A stretch of DNA of 64,000 nt, taken from Halorussus vallis. Lineage in GTDB: Archaea > Halobacteriota > Halobacteria > Halobacteriales > Haladaptataceae. Location of the stretch: contig NZ_CP100000.1 in the NCBI RefSeq assembly GCF_024138165.1, positions 62,001 through 126,000 on the forward strand, read 5' to 3'. The notes below the pieces were generated by a model. That model made no database searches. It saw only the letters and a list, made by a program, of their open reading frames with translations, and had not been told where the DNA came from. The position numbers and the translations under genes are program-made. Below, piece by piece: positions 33,526 to 43,219 of the stretch. How positions within the stretch are numbered: the stretch's first letter is position 1; the number at the start of each line of letters is the position of its first letter.

Positions 33526-33942
33526 ATGAGCGCAGACCAGGAGCAGCAGTCGATTCGCTGTCTCGTCGCCAAGGTCGGACTCGACGGCCACGACCGGGGC
33601 GCACACGTCATCGCGCGGGCGTTCCGCGACGCCGGCTTCGAGGTCATCTACTCGGGCCTGCACAACGCCCCCGACGAGATCGTGCAGGCGGCGGTCCAGG
33701 AGGACGTGAACGTGCTGGGCATCTCCATCCTCTCGGGCGCCCACAACACGCTCGTCCCGAAGGTCATCGAGGGCCTCAAGGAGTACGGCGCGTTCGAGGA
33801 CACCCTCGTCCTCGTCGGCGGGGTCATCCCCGACGACGACAAGGCCGAACTCAAGGAACTCGGCGTCGCCGAGGTGTTCGGTCCCGGCACGCCGATGGAA
33901 GAGACCATCGAGTTCGTCCGCGAGAACGCGCCCCAGCGATGA
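33526..33942 (+). CDS. Methylmalonyl-CoA mutase small subunit (cobalamin-binding domain)
   Basis: A 138-residue B12-binding protein. The Asp20-x-His22-x-x-Gly25 motif (LDGHDRGAHV) supplies the lower axial histidine, and the SxL (ISILSG) and GG (LVGGVIP) motifs of the fold follow. Family knowledge: in archaea the mutase is split into a catalytic large subunit and this small subunit, converting methylmalonyl-CoA to succinyl-CoA. The large-subunit gene is not in the window. The longer frame upstream (33388) is rejected because a likely promoter lies inside it. It overlaps the MeaB gene by 4 bp. Confidence 0.92.
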   Translation: MSADQEQQSIRCLVAKVGLDGHDRGAHVIARAFRDAGFEVIYSGLHNAPDEIVQAAVQEDVNVLGISILSGAHNTLVPKVIEGLKEYGAFEDTLVLVGGVIPDDDKAELKELGVAEVFGPGTPMEETIEFVRENAPQR

Positions 33943-35057
33943 GCGACGACGCGAACGGGGCCGGCGCGGGGAGTGGCGACGCGGGCCGCGACGCAGACGC
34001 CGAAACGCGCGCCGAGAACGACCGGCTGGTCGACGAACTGCTCGACGGGAAGCACCGCGCGCTCGCCCGGGTCATCACCAAGATCGAGAACCGCGCGCCG
34101 GGCTACCGCGACCTCGTCTCTCGGCTCCACGACCACACCGGCCACGCAGAAGTGGTGGGCATCACCGGCAGTCCCGGCGCGGGCAAGTCGACGCTCGTGG
34201 ACAAGATGGCCGAGGCCTACCGCGACCGCGGCGAAACCGTTGGCGTCATCGCGGTCGACCCCTCCTCGCCGTTCACTGGCGGCGCGGTGCTGGGCGACCG
34301 CATCCGGATGGCGAGCAACGTCGGCGACATGGACGTGTTCTTCCGGTCGATGAGCGCCCGGGGTCGGCTCGGCGGCCTCTCGACCGCGACCACCGACGCG
34401 GCGAAGGCCCTCGACGCGTTCGGCAAGGACCGCATCGTCATCGAGACGGTCGGCGCGGGCCAGAACGAGATAGACGTGGTGAAGACCGCCGACACCGTCG
34501 CGGTGCTGGTGCCGCCGGGCAGCGGCGACAACGTCCAGATGCTCAAGGCCGGCATCCTCGAAATCGGTGACGTGTTCGTGGTGAACAAGGCCGACCTCGA
34601 CGGCGCCGACCGCACCGTCCAGGAGCTAGAGGAGATGATCCACATGCAGAACGACCGCACCGCCGGCCTCTCGACGGGCCACCACGGGGCGGGGTCGACG
34701 GACTCGCACGGCGGGGACGCGGGCGGTGACGCCGACGAAGAAACCGAAAGCTGGCAACCGCAGGTCGTCGAAACGGTCGCCAAGACCGGCGAGGGTGTCG
34801 AGGACTTCCTCGACGCGCTGGCCGACCACCGGCGCTACCTGGAGGAGTCGGGCCTGTTCGAGGTCAAGGCCCGGACGCGGTACGCCGAGGAGATTCGCAA
34901 CCTGCTCCGGGACGACGTGAGCGGACTACTGGAGGAGGAGATAGAACGCCAGGGCGGCATCGAGGAACTGGCCGAGCGCGTCTACGAGAAGGAAACCGAC
35001 CCCTACTCGGTCGCGGACGATATCATCGGGCCGTTGGAAGACTGTCTGGACGAGTAG
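33939..35057 (+). CDS. meaB: MeaB/ArgK GTPase, methylmalonyl-CoA mutase chaperone
   Basis: A 372-residue G3E-family GTPase. P-loop GSPGAGKSTL (about 73-82), VDPSSPFTGGAVLGDRIRM, ETVGAGQNE with the Mg-binding glutamate, and NKAD (G4) are all intact. An acidic Ser/His/Gly insert (about 246-270) follows the G4 region. It protects and reloads B12 in the mutase and is translated from an ATGA overlap with the small-subunit gene. The N-terminal 30 residues are low-complexity and may be a late extension. Confidence 0.93.
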   Translation: MSDDANGAGAGSGDAGRDADAETRAENDRLVDELLDGKHRALARVITKIENRAPGYRDLVSRLHDHTGHAEVVGITGSPGAGKSTLVDKMAEAYRDRGETVGVIAVDPSSPFTGGAVLGDRIRMASNVGDMDVFFRSMSARGRLGGLSTATTDAAKALDAFGKDRIVIETVGAGQNEIDVVKTADTVAVLVPPGSGDNVQMLKAGILEIGDVFVVNKADLDGADRTVQELEEMIHMQNDRTAGLSTGHHGAGSTDSHGGDAGGDADEETESWQPQVVETVAKTGEGVEDFLDALADHRRYLEESGLFEVKARTRYAEEIRNLLRDDVSGLLEEEIERQGGIEELAERVYEKETDPYSVADDIIGPLEDCLDE

Positions 35058-35104
35058 CTACCCGGCGGACTCGGTATCCTTTCGGTCGAGACTCCGCGGT
35101 GGAG

Positions 35105-35122
35105 ACGAGGAGCGCTCCTCGT
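35105..35122. terminator. 18-bp perfect palindrome between convergent genes
   Basis: ACGAGGAGC|GCTCCTCGT at 35105-35122, about 50 bp after the MeaB stop and about 110 bp before the end of the reverse ABC permease gene. The position fits a shared transcript end, but a protein-binding site is equally possible. Confidence 0.35.
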
Positions 35123-35233
35123 GAACCGTGGCGTCTCGAAGTGGTGGACCAATACGATTCGACCGAGACCCCACCGCAACTGCGACCGCTACGTACACTC
35201 CACGGCTGTTCACTACTCCTGGGACGCTGGCGG

Positions 35234-36082
35234 TCAGGTGAGGTCTGTCCGTTCGAACTGCCAATAGCCCACGGCGAGCGGCACCACGACCCAGACGACC
35301 AACACCGCGATACCGAACAACTGCACCCGTACGTCGCCGAGGTATCCGATGGACGGGTCGGCGAGGCTGGCGACGAACGTGCGACTCTCGACGAAGTTCT
35401 CCATCGGGTTCAGCCGCTGAGCATAGAGGTACCACGTCGGCCACGTACTCGGTTCCAGTTGGTCGATACCCGCGGTCGAGGCGCTCCCCGTCGCCACCAG
35501 AGCCACCAGCGGTAACCCGATGTTCTTCCAGAGGGGGAAGGGACCGAAGAACATGAACAGTCCGAGTACAGTTGCGATAGCCTGCAGTCGGGAGGAAACG
35601 GCCGCAGAGACGCCGACCGTCACGGCAGTCCACACCGCACCGTAAGCTACGATGTAGGCCGCCATGACGACGAACAGCCCTATCGGGAGGGTTCCGTAAG
35701 CCGCGACCACGACGACGCCGAGTGCCAAAGTTCCGATCAGGAGTACGACCGCGACGAGGGCTATCCGTCCGAGCAGTTTGCCGACGACGACGTCACGGCG
35801 GGTGACAGGGTGGCCGAACAGCACCCGAAGGCTCCCGGATTCGCGTTCGCCGACGACCGCCCTGTAGGCTGCGATCATCACCAGCGGCGCGACGAAGTTC
35901 TGGAAGGTCAACGGGAAGAACGTGACGGCGTTAGCTGCGTCGTCGAGGATGGGGCCGTCCGTCATACCGAAGAAGTTCGGAACGGTCACGACGAGCAGTA
36001 CCAGCGTGAGGCCCCACAACAGTTTCGAGCGAGCCGCGTCCGCGAACTCCTTCTTCGCGATGATCAGCGGCGTCGACGTCAT
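35234..36082 (-). CDS. ABC-2 type transporter permease
   Basis: A 282-residue protein with six helices starting MTSTPLIIAKKEF. The GERESGSLRVLFGHPVTRRDVVVGKLLGR stretch is the typical ABC-2 loop (NosY-type). Its ATG overlaps the stop of the upstream ATPase gene by 4 bp. The base composition of this gene and its ATPase looks slightly less GC-biased at third positions than neighbours. Substrate unknown. Confidence 0.88.
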   Translation of the reverse strand: MTSTPLIIAKKEFADAARSKLLWGLTLVLLVVTVPNFFGMTDGPILDDAANAVTFFPLTFQNFVAPLVMIAAYRAVVGERESGSLRVLFGHPVTRRDVVVGKLLGRIALVAVVLLIGTLALGVVVVAAYGTLPIGLFVVMAAYIVAYGAVWTAVTVGVSAAVSSRLQAIATVLGLFMFFGPFPLWKNIGLPLVALVATGSASTAGIDQLEPSTWPTWYLYAQRLNPMENFVESRTFVASLADPSIGYLGDVRVQLFGIAVLVVWVVVPLAVGYWQFERTDLT

Positions 36083-37005
36083 CGGTTGGCCTCCGAGGCG
36101 GGTGCTTCGTTCGTGTACTCGACGAACAGGTCCGTCAGGTCCGTCTCCTCGATGTCGATGTCGGTTACGGACGCGCCCGCCCGCTCGATGCGCGAGATGA
36201 CGTCGGCCTTCACCGCAGGGTCTGAACAATCGATGCGCAACGTCGTTCCGTCGACCGTCACGTCGCCGACGCCGTCTACCGCTCGGAGTCCGGACGTATC
36301 CGGAACGTCGTCGACGACGACGACGAGCGTGGACACTGACCCAGCGGCGTCGCGGAGTCCGGCGACGGTGTCGACGGCCACGAGTTCGCCTCCGTTCATG
36401 ATGGCCACCCGGTCGCAGACTGCCTCGACCTGGTCCATGAGGTGGCTGGAGAAGAACACGGTCGCGCCGCGGTCGGCCTCCTCACGGACGATTCGCTGCA
36501 TTTCCTGGATACCCGCGGGATCGAGACCGCTCGATGGCTCGTCGAGGATGAGCAACTCGGGCTGGTCTACGAGTGCCATTCCCAGCGCGAGTCGCTGGCG
36601 CATACCCTTCGAGAAGCCACCGACGGTTCGGTCGGCGGCTTCGTCGAGTCCGACCCGGTCCAGAATCCCGTCCGGGTCGTCTGGGCTGTCTTCCAAATCG
36701 ATCGCAAACCCGACGTGCTCGCGGGCGGTGAGGCGGTCGTAGAGACCGTACCCCTCTGGGAGGATGCCGATACGCTGGCGAACAGCGCGCAGTTCGCGCC
36801 GGGGGTCGCGTCCGAGGACGGTGATCTCGCCCGACGTCGGTCGGACGAAATCGAGTAGCATGTTTATCGTAGTCGACTTGCCTGCGCCGTTCGGCCCGAG
36901 GAAGCCGAACACTTCGCCTTCCTCGACCGTGAGATCGAGATCATCGACGGCGGTGACGTCGTCGCCGAAGCGTTTCGTCAGGTCGTGCGTCTCGATGGAG
37001 GGCAT
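36079..37005 (-). CDS. ABC transporter ATP-binding protein
   Basis: A 308-residue ATPase starting MPSIETHDLTKRF. Walker A GPNGAGKSTT, signature variant FSKGMRQRLALG, Walker B LLILDEPSSGLDPAG and switch SSHLMDQ are complete. A C-terminal domain of about 90 residues follows the ATPase core. A longer start at 37053 is possible but adds a hydrophobic leader of no family value. It forms an exporter with the downstream permease. Confidence 0.9.
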   Translation of the reverse strand: MPSIETHDLTKRFGDDVTAVDDLDLTVEEGEVFGFLGPNGAGKSTTINMLLDFVRPTSGEITVLGRDPRRELRAVRQRIGILPEGYGLYDRLTAREHVGFAIDLEDSPDDPDGILDRVGLDEAADRTVGGFSKGMRQRLALGMALVDQPELLILDEPSSGLDPAGIQEMQRIVREEADRGATVFFSSHLMDQVEAVCDRVAIMNGGELVAVDTVAGLRDAAGSVSTLVVVVDDVPDTSGLRAVDGVGDVTVDGTTLRIDCSDPAVKADVISRIERAGASVTDIDIEETDLTDLFVEYTNEAPASEANR

Positions 37006-37093
37006 CGTATCTCTGACCTGTCTCCATATGGTCAAGAAATTATCTATACACACCCGAACGCCGAAAACCGGTCGTCCGGTCGTCCACTCGTCG

Positions 37094-38650
37094 CTAGTCG
37101 TCGCTCGGAACGCCGCCCGGCGCCGCGGGTTCGACCACGCCCTCGTGCCACGTCCCGCGGAGGAACCAGACGGCGGCCGCGAGCGCGGTCAACACGTTCG
37201 AGAGGGCGATGCCGAGCCACGCGCCCTGCGCGCCCAGGCCGCCCCACGAGAGCAGCGCGTAGGCGGGCGGCGCGCGGAAGACGAACAGCGAGAGGATGGC
37301 GAACACCATCGCGGTTCGCGTGCTCCCGCTGCCGCGGAAGCCGCCGTTGAGAACCTGGTAGACCCCGAGGAAGACGAACGTCGGCCCGATGACGGCGAGG
37401 TAGTCGGCGCCGAGGTCGACGACGGCCGCCGCGTTCTTGCCCGTGATGAACACGCCGACGATGGGGTCGGCGAACGCGTACGCGAGCGCGCTCACGACCA
37501 CGAGGACCGCCCCGAGCATCCCGGCGGCCATGAACACCCCGCGGCGCGCGCGGTCGGGTTTGCCCGCGCCGAGGTTCTGGCCCACCACGGTCTCGATGCT
37601 CTGGGAGAGGCCCAGCGCGGGCATCAACACCAGCGTCAGCAGGCGGTTGCCGATACCGTAGGCGGCGACCGCGTCGGCCCCCGCGAGCGCGACGATGGCG
37701 GTCATCACCGAGACGCCCAGCGCGCGGGTGCTCTGTTCGACGCTGGTCGGCGCGCCGATGCGCACGATGCGCCGGACCGTCTCCGCGCGGAGCCACAGGT
37801 CGTCGAGCGAGAGGTGGATGCCCACCCGGCCGGAGAACAACAGCGCCACGCCGACGAGCGCGCCGACGCCCCGCGAGAGGACGGTGGCGATGGCCGCGCC
37901 CTGGACGCCGAACCCGGCGAACCCGGTCATCCCGTACAGCGTCCGCTGGAGGCCTTCGAGGCCGAGGTAGCCGAACAGGACGTTGTCCCGGAACCCGAGG
38001 ATGAGTACGGGGTCGAGCACCACGTTGAGCACGACGCCGAACAGCATCAGGTACATCGGGGTCTTGGTGTCGCCCCACCCGCGCAGCAGCGCCTGGAAGA
38101 TGAAGAACCCGAACATGAAGAAGACGCCCAGGAAGATTGTCCTGGTGTACGTCACCGAGAGCGCGTAGACGTGGGTGCCCGGAGTCGCCCCGATGACGTC
38201 GAGCATCGTCGGCGTGAGGACGTAGCCCAGCGCCGAGAAGGCCACCGAAACCAGCGTGACGAACGCGATGGTCTGGCCGGCGATGTGGTCGACCTCCTCG
38301 TCGCGGCCCGCACCCTTGCTCTGGGCGACCAGGACGGTGCCGGCGATCGTGAACCCGCCGCCGATGCTGATCATCAGGAAGACCAGCGGCCAGGAGAACG
38401 ACAGCGCGCTGACCGCGTCCTGGCCGAGTCGTCCGACCCAGAAGGTATCGGCGAGGTTGTAGGCGGTCTGCATCATCTGGGAGAGCACCAGCGGCAGCGA
38501 CAGCACGACCAGGGGTTTCAGCAGGTCGCCATCGGTCAGGTCGACCGCCCGGCCCGGTCCGCTCCCCGCGTCGGAATCGGTTTCGGCGTCGGCGCCGAGG
38601 CCCGTCTCGCTGTCGGCGTTCGGGTCGTCGGCCTCACTCACCGTCATCAC
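37094..38650 (-). CDS. MATE family multidrug/Na+ efflux pump
   Basis: A 518-residue membrane protein with twelve helices in two similar halves. The opening segment PLVLSQMMQTAYNLADTFWVGRLGQDAVSAL is the MATE hallmark (DinF/NorM type), and LGQSIETVVGQNLGAG marks the second half. The family couples drug efflux to Na+ or H+ entry. Start at 38650 or 38647. It overlaps the end of the TetR-type regulator gene by about 15 bp, so regulator and pump are one unit. Confidence 0.93.
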   Translation of the reverse strand: MMTVSEADDPNADSETGLGADAETDSDAGSGPGRAVDLTDGDLLKPLVVLSLPLVLSQMMQTAYNLADTFWVGRLGQDAVSALSFSWPLVFLMISIGGGFTIAGTVLVAQSKGAGRDEEVDHIAGQTIAFVTLVSVAFSALGYVLTPTMLDVIGATPGTHVYALSVTYTRTIFLGVFFMFGFFIFQALLRGWGDTKTPMYLMLFGVVLNVVLDPVLILGFRDNVLFGYLGLEGLQRTLYGMTGFAGFGVQGAAIATVLSRGVGALVGVALLFSGRVGIHLSLDDLWLRAETVRRIVRIGAPTSVEQSTRALGVSVMTAIVALAGADAVAAYGIGNRLLTLVLMPALGLSQSIETVVGQNLGAGKPDRARRGVFMAAGMLGAVLVVVSALAYAFADPIVGVFITGKNAAAVVDLGADYLAVIGPTFVFLGVYQVLNGGFRGSGSTRTAMVFAILSLFVFRAPPAYALLSWGGLGAQGAWLGIALSNVLTALAAAVWFLRGTWHEGVVEPAAPGGVPSDD

Positions 38651-39251
38651 CGGCCAAGAGCGTCGCTTCGACGTACCTGTCGAGTTCCTCGCGGACTTGC
38701 TCGGAGGGGTCCGTCTCGGCGGTGACGCTCTGGGTCATCGCGCCGCTGACGACCGTCATCAGGTAGGCGGCCACGCGGGACGGGTCGACCGGGCGGAAGA
38801 CGCCCTCCTCGATGCCGGTTTCGACGACGTCCTCCAGTCGCCCCCGGAAGAACTCGTCGTGGCGGGCGAACTGCTCGCGGTAGCGCTCGTCGTTGGCGGC
38901 CTGGGCGCGGAGTTCGACCATCGCCTGCCTGAACTCCCGGCGCTCTTCGGGGAGGTCCGCGTCGACGATGCCGTCGAGGATGGCCTCCAGGTGGTCGCGC
39001 GGTCGACTCTCGCCGATTTCGGGCACCGACGCCGCGAACTCCTCGAGCATGAACTCCAGGAAGTCCAGCAGGAGTTCGTCCTTGCTGTCGTAGTGGTGGT
39101 AGAGCAGCGACTTGCTCTTCTCGAAATCGTCGCCGATGCGCTGGATGGTCAGGCCCGCGTACCCGTGCTCGCAGAGCGCGAGGTAGGTGGCCTTCATTAT
39201 GGCCTCGCGGGTGTCGGCGGGGTCGTTCAGAAACGAATCGTCGTCGTTCAT
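38634..39251 (-). CDS. TetR/AcrR family transcriptional regulator
   Basis: A 205-residue repressor. The N-terminal HTH (EAIMKATYLALCEHGYAGLTIQRIGDDFEKSKSLLYHHYDSKDEL) is a clean AcrR-type domain. The C-terminal ligand-binding part is all helical. Start MNDDDSF (39251) is preferred because an operator-like palindrome covers the alternative ATG at 39269. It probably represses its own operon including the MATE pump, with a drug or lipid as inducer. Confidence 0.9.
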   Translation of the reverse strand: MNDDDSFLNDPADTREAIMKATYLALCEHGYAGLTIQRIGDDFEKSKSLLYHHYDSKDELLLDFLEFMLEEFAASVPEIGESRPRDHLEAILDGIVDADLPEERREFRQAMVELRAQAANDERYREQFARHDEFFRGRLEDVVETGIEEGVFRPVDPSRVAAYLMTVVSGAMTQSVTAETDPSEQVREELDRYVEATLLAGDDGE

Positions 39252-39257
39252 TGTTGA

Positions 39258-39273
39258 CTGAATATTCATTCAG
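39258..39273. promoter_or_regulatory. Operator-like palindrome at TetR gene start
   Basis: CTGAAT-ATTC-ATTCAG, perfect 6-bp arms with a 4-bp spacer, 7-22 bp upstream of the preferred start at 39251. TetR-family repressors usually bind such palindromes beside their own gene, so autoregulation is likely. Confidence 0.55.
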
Positions 39274-39402
39274 CCGGGATAAGGGTTCCGTCCTCGGCGG
39301 GTCGGGAACCTTCGAGCGCCGACGGGAAACGCCGGACGCGCACGGACGGGTTCGCCGGAATCGTTAATTACGAGTCGCGCCGTAGAACCGGCGAATCCGA
39401 AC

Positions 39403-39681
39403 ATGGTCGCCGTCTCGGCTCTGCTCACGTTGGGCCTCCTCGCGATGCTTCCCTTCGGCCTCTACAACTTCTGGGTTCGCCACTCCGACAGGCCGCGAGT
39501 CTGGAAGTTGTACAAGACCTTCGCCGTGCTGGCGAGCGCGTCCTGTCTGGTCACGTTCGGTGATACGGTGAGAGTTCGACTCCCATATTTGCTAGAACTT
39601 GGCGTCCTGGGTGTCGGTCTGGCGTCGCTCGCACTGTGGATGTGGTTCGGCGCGGAAGCGAACCGAAATCGGGTGAACTAG
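39403..39681 (+). CDS. Small three-TM membrane protein
   Basis: A 92-residue protein with three hydrophobic segments (about 5-23, 38-54, 64-83) and a polar C-terminus (AEANRNRVN). A TATA-like GTTAATTACG (39362-39371) lies about 32 bp before the ATG. No family recognised. Codon use fits the genome but the protein is less acidic than neighbours. Confidence 0.55.
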   Translation: MVAVSALLTLGLLAMLPFGLYNFWVRHSDRPRVWKLYKTFAVLASASCLVTFGDTVRVRLPYLLELGVLGVGLASLALWMWFGAEANRNRVN

Positions 39682-39887
39682 ATCGATCTGCCAGCGTTTC
39701 GTGTTTCGGACGTAGACCCCTTCGGCGAGCGGTGCCGACGACGAGCGGCTAGCTACTCCCGGTACAAGCGACCCGACACCGAGAGTCTCGGCTGGTCGTA
39801 GTTCCATGAGTTGAGCAGCGTCTCGGTCGTGACGTGCATCGAACCGCGGCGGATACCCACGGCTCTCCGAAACGAGCGAATCACGAG

Positions 39888-39926
39888 AAAACCGCCGCTA
39901 AAACGACTCGAAACGCGAAAATCCGC
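39888..39926 (-). terminator. U-tract terminator of the S9/enolase/S2 operon
   Basis: Read on the minus strand directly after the S2 stop codon, three TTTT runs occur within about 40 bases. Such repeated U-tracts are the standard archaeal termination signal. The rest of the 245-bp gap to 39681 shows nothing recognisable. Confidence 0.55.
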
Positions 39927-40757
39927 TTAAATCTCGCTCTCGAAGTCGTCGAGCGAGTAGGTCGGCTCGGCGCCGCGGCGGTCGAGCGTTTCGTTAGCCA
40001 GCAGCCAGTAGACAACCGACAGCGCCTTGCGACCCTTGTTGTTCGTCGGGACGACGAGGTCGACGTTGCTGGTGTTGTTGTTGGAGTCGCACATCGCGAT
40101 GACCGGGATGCCGACCGTGATGGCCTCCTTGACGGCCTGGGCGTCGCCGATGGGGTCGGTGACGACCACGACGTCCGGTTCGATGTAGCCGTCGTACTTG
40201 GGGTTAGTCAGCGTGCCCGGGATGAACCGACCCGTGCGGGCGCGAGCGCCCACGGCGTCGGCGAACTTCTCGGCCGGGAACCGACCGTACTGGCGCGAGG
40301 AGGTGACCAGAATCTGCTCGGGGCTGTAGTTCGACAGGAAGTCCGCGGCCGTGCGGATGCGCTGGTCGGTCTTGGACACGTCGAGGACGTACAGACCGTC
40401 GGTGCGCACGCGGTGGATGAACCGCTCCATGTCCTGGGTCTTCTGCTGGGTACCGATGTGGACCCCGGCGCCGAGGTAGTCCTCGACGGGGATGAGGAGG
40501 TCGGCCTCCTCCTGGTTCTCCATCACGTCCTCGTCGAGGTTCGGACCCGCGTCCTCCTCGGGTTCGGCCTCGGCCTCGGACTCGGCGTCCTCGGCGTCGG
40601 TTTCGGTCGTCTCCGCGTCGTCGGCCTCAGCCGCAACGTCCTCGTCGGGGTCGACCGACGGTTCCGCACCGGACTCGCCCGTGGGTTCGGGGTCGATGTC
40701 CGATTCTGCGGCATCGAGGCCTTCGTCTTCTACTTGTTCTTGGTCGTTTTCGCTCAT
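39927..40757 (-). CDS. rpsB: 30S ribosomal protein S2 (uS2)
   Basis: A 276-residue protein. The conserved S2 core begins near residue 80 ([17 protein letters not shown]) and includes [12 protein letters not shown] and [17 protein letters not shown]. The first about 78 residues are a highly acidic Glu/Asp/Ala extension, typical of halophile adaptation but long. Its ATG overlaps the enolase stop by 4 bp. Last gene of the operon. Confidence 0.96.
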   Translation of the reverse strand: MSENDQEQVEDEGLDAAESDIDPEPTGESGAEPSVDPDEDVAAEADDAETTETDAEDAESEAEAEPEEDAGPNLDEDVMENQEEADLLIPVEDYLGAGVHIGTQQKTQDMERFIHRVRTDGLYVLDVSKTDQRIRTAADFLSNYSPEQILVTSSRQYGRFPAEKFADAVGARARTGRFIPGTLTNPKYDGYIEPDVVVVTDPIGDAQAVKEAITVGIPVIAMCDSNNNTSNVDLVVPTNNKGRKALSVVYWLLANETLDRRGAEPTYSLDDFESEI

Positions 40758-41965
40758 AATCGTGAAACGTTCTGCTCGATTCGAACGAGCTCGTTCAGCT
40801 TGGCGGTTCGCTCGCCGCCGACCGCGCCCGTCTTGATGTACGGCGCGTCGGTCGCCACGGCGAGGTGTGCGATGGTGGTGTCCTCGGTCTCCCCGCTCCG
40901 GTGGGAGATGACTGGTTCGTAGCCGTTCTCGACGGCGAGTTCGACCGCGTCGAAGGCGTCGCTGAGCGTGCCGATCTGGTTGGGCTTGACCAGGATGGAG
41001 TTACCGGCATCCTGCTCGATGCCCGTCTCCAGACGTTCGACGTTGGTGACGAACAGGTCGTCGCCGCAGATCAGCGTCCGGTCGCCGACCTTCTCGGTGA
41101 GGTCGGCGAAGCCCTCGTAGTCGTCCTCGTCGAGCGGATCCTCGACGTAGACGAGGTCGTACTCGTCGACGAGGTCGGCGATGTACTCGACTTGCTCGTC
41201 GGTGTCGCGAGTCGTCTCGCGGTAGACGTACTCCTCGTCGTCGGCGTCGTACAGTTCGGCGCCGGCCACGTCGAGGCCGAACCGAATCTCGAAGCCGAAC
41301 TCGTCGGAGACGGCGTCGGTGGCCTCCTCCATCAGTTCGAACGCTTCTGCGTCGTCGATGGAGGGCGCCCACGCGCCCTCGTCGCCCTTGCCTGCGGCGA
41401 TGTCGCGGTCGTCCAGCAGGTCGTGGACCTTCTGGTGGACCGCCGCGTTGGCGAAGACGGCTTCCTGGACGCTCGGCGCGCCGATGGGCGCGGCGAGGAA
41501 CTCCTGAATCGCCGTCGCGTCGGCGGCGTGCTCGCCGCCGCCGATGACGTTACCTAGCGGCGTCGGGAACGTGTCGCCCCGGAACGCGCCGCCGAGGTGC
41601 TGGTACAGCGGGGCACCGAGCACGTCCGCGGCGGCCTTCGCAGCGGCCATGCTGATGGCGACCGCGCTGTTGGCGCCGATCTCCGAGAAGTCGTCGGTGC
41701 CGTCGGCCGCGCGAAGCGTCCGGTCGACGTCGCGCTGGTCGCCGACGAAGACCTGGCCTTCGAGTCGCGGCACGGCGTGTTCCCGGGCCGAGGCGATGGC
41801 CTCGTTCGGGTCGAGTTCGATGGCCTCGTACTCGCCGGTCGAGGCGCCGCTCGGCGCGGCCGCCCGGCCGAAACCGCCGCTCTCCGTTATCACGTCGGCC
41901 TCGACCGTCCGGTTGCCCCGGGAGTCGAGTATCTGGCGGAGTCGGACGTCCTCGATGAGCGTCAT
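40754..41965 (-). CDS. eno: Enolase (phosphopyruvate hydratase)
   Basis: A 403-residue glycolytic enzyme. [13 protein letters not shown], the metal ligands in [17 protein letters not shown] and GDDLFVTN, the catalytic lysine in [10 protein letters not shown], and SHRSGETED are all present. Its position inside a ribosomal protein operon between RpoK and S2 is conserved in haloarchaea. It overlaps RpoK and S2 by 4 bp each. Confidence 0.97.
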   Translation of the reverse strand: MTLIEDVRLRQILDSRGNRTVEADVITESGGFGRAAAPSGASTGEYEAIELDPNEAIASAREHAVPRLEGQVFVGDQRDVDRTLRAADGTDDFSEIGANSAVAISMAAAKAAADVLGAPLYQHLGGAFRGDTFPTPLGNVIGGGEHAADATAIQEFLAAPIGAPSVQEAVFANAAVHQKVHDLLDDRDIAAGKGDEGAWAPSIDDAEAFELMEEATDAVSDEFGFEIRFGLDVAGAELYDADDEEYVYRETTRDTDEQVEYIADLVDEYDLVYVEDPLDEDDYEGFADLTEKVGDRTLICGDDLFVTNVERLETGIEQDAGNSILVKPNQIGTLSDAFDAVELAVENGYEPVISHRSGETEDTTIAHLAVATDAPYIKTGAVGGERTAKLNELVRIEQNVSRL

Positions 41966-42141
41966 CGGTCCCCTCGTCGCACGGTGAACGGCAGCACGTC
42001 GGCGTCGTACTCCTCGGCCGCGATGAGGATTGGCTGTGTCTGGTCGGTTTCGACCAGCACGGGCGCGCCGTACGACACTTGCAGGGCCCGCGCCCCGATG
42101 ATGCGTGCCTTCTCGTACCGGGAGTAGCGTTGTCGAGCCAT
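41962..42141 (-). CDS. rpoK: DNA-directed RNA polymerase subunit K
   Basis: A 59-residue protein starting [21 protein letters not shown], the RPB6/omega-type core that stabilises the polymerase clamp. The longer frame (to 42204) is rejected since the RpoN gene ends at the same base where this ATG begins (1-bp overlap). [19 protein letters not shown] is the usual C-terminus. Confidence 0.96.
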   Translation of the reverse strand: MARQRYSRYEKARIIGARALQVSYGAPVLVETDQTQPILIAAEEYDADVLPFTVRRGDR

Positions 42142-42338
42142 CACTGGTAGGGGGAGACGATGTCCACGAGGTCCTTGTGCGAGACGAGCATCCGGCGACA
42201 GCACTGCCGTTTTACGCCCAGTTCGTCGAGGACCGCTTCGGGGTCCTCGTCGCCGTTCTGGGTCGCGGCGCGCGCCTTGTACTCTTCCCAGTACTCCCCG
42301 ACGACTTTACCGCACGTGAAACAGCGGACTGGTACCAT
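42141..42338 (-). CDS. rpoN: DNA-directed RNA polymerase subunit N
   Basis: A 65-residue RPB10-type protein with its zinc site CFTC near the N-terminus and CC in RQCCRRML. An extra ATG one codon upstream (42341) is possible. It overlaps RpoK by 1 bp and follows S9 in the operon by about 50 bp. Confidence 0.96.
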   Translation of the reverse strand: MVPVRCFTCGKVVGEYWEEYKARAATQNGDEDPEAVLDELGVKRQCCRRMLVSHKDLVDIVSPYQ

Positions 42339-42389
42339 CATGGGGTCAGTTCACCTCCGTGCCGAACTGCGGGTTTCCTGTCATAGTTG

Positions 42390-42788
42390 TTAACGGTAGG
42401 ACTTCTGGTATCGCGCGCGAGCGCCGGGGCCGCCCCACTTCTTGGGTTCCGAGCGCCGGGAGTCGTTGACCAGCAGCGAGCGGTCGAACTCGATGAACGC
42501 GTCGCGGAGTTCGGCGTCGTTGGTGTGCTGGACGAGTCCCCGCGCGATGGCGGTCCGGACCGCGTCGGCCTGACCGCTGATGCCGCCGCCCTCGACGGAG
42601 ATTTCGACGTCAACGCCGTCTCGCTGCTCGTCGCCCGCGATGCGGAACGGTTCGAGCATCTTCAGACGGGCCATCTCCGGTTCGACCAGCTCGACTGGCT
42701 GGGAGTTGATTCGCACGCGGCCCTCGCCCTCCTTGACGGTGGCGCGGGCGATGGCCGTCTTCTTCTTGCCGCTCGTGTTGGTTACCAT
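42390..42788 (-). CDS. rpsI: 30S ribosomal protein S9 (uS9)
   Basis: A 132-residue protein with the S9 core: [22 protein letters not shown] at the start, [15 protein letters not shown] in the middle, and the Arg/Lys-rich C-terminus [17 protein letters not shown] that reaches the P-site tRNA. It overlaps the L13 stop by 7 bp. Confidence 0.97.
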   Translation of the reverse strand: MVTNTSGKKKTAIARATVKEGEGRVRINSQPVELVEPEMARLKMLEPFRIAGDEQRDGVDVEISVEGGGISGQADAVRTAIARGLVQHTNDAELRDAFIEFDRSLLVNDSRRSEPKKWGGPGARARYQKSYR

Positions 42789-43219
42789 GTGACGTTAGCA
42801 CCCAGTTCCGCGCTGACTTCGCCCAGTTGGACGAAGCGGATGTTCGAAAGCCGGTCCAGCGACGTGCCCTCGAGGACTTCGCCGTCCTCGTCGAAGGGGT
42901 TGCCGACGTAGACGCGGACGTTCTCGAACGCCTCGCGGCCCTGCGTCTCCTTGTAGGGGAGCATGCCGCGGATGGACCGCTTGAAGATGCGGTCGGGGCG
43001 CTTGGGGTAGTAGGGGCCGCGGTCCGAGCCGATCTCGGCGCGCTTGCCGAACTTGCTCATGATGTCGTCCTCGCCGCCGGTGATGATGGCCTCCTCGGCG
43101 TTGATCACCGCGACGCGCTCGCCGTCGAGCGCGAGCTGGGCGACGTTGCTCGCCACGCGACCGAGGATACAGTCGCGGGCGTCGACTACGACGTCTGCGT
43201 CGAATTCTGCCAAACTCAT
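42782..43219 (-). CDS. rplM: 50S ribosomal protein L13 (uL13)
   Basis: A 145-residue protein. [21 protein letters not shown] and [24 protein letters not shown] are conserved L13 blocks. Its ATG overlaps the L18e stop by 4 bp. Length normal for archaea. Confidence 0.97.
   Translation of the reverse strand: MSLAEFDADVVVDARDCILGRVASNVAQLALDGERVAVINAEEAIITGGEDDIMSKFGKRAEIGSDRGPYYPKRPDRIFKRSIRGMLPYKETQGREAFENVRVYVGNPFDEDGEVLEGTSLDRLSNIRFVQLGEVSAELGANVTW

Noticed and set aside
36764-38725. 653-residue plus-strand frame opposite the MATE and ABC genes
   Set aside because: Low-complexity Arg/Glu/His composition and it spans the boundary of two real genes; a high-GC shadow frame.
39592-39807. 71-residue minus-strand frame
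   Set aside because: Overlaps a more plausible membrane protein and has no coding signature.
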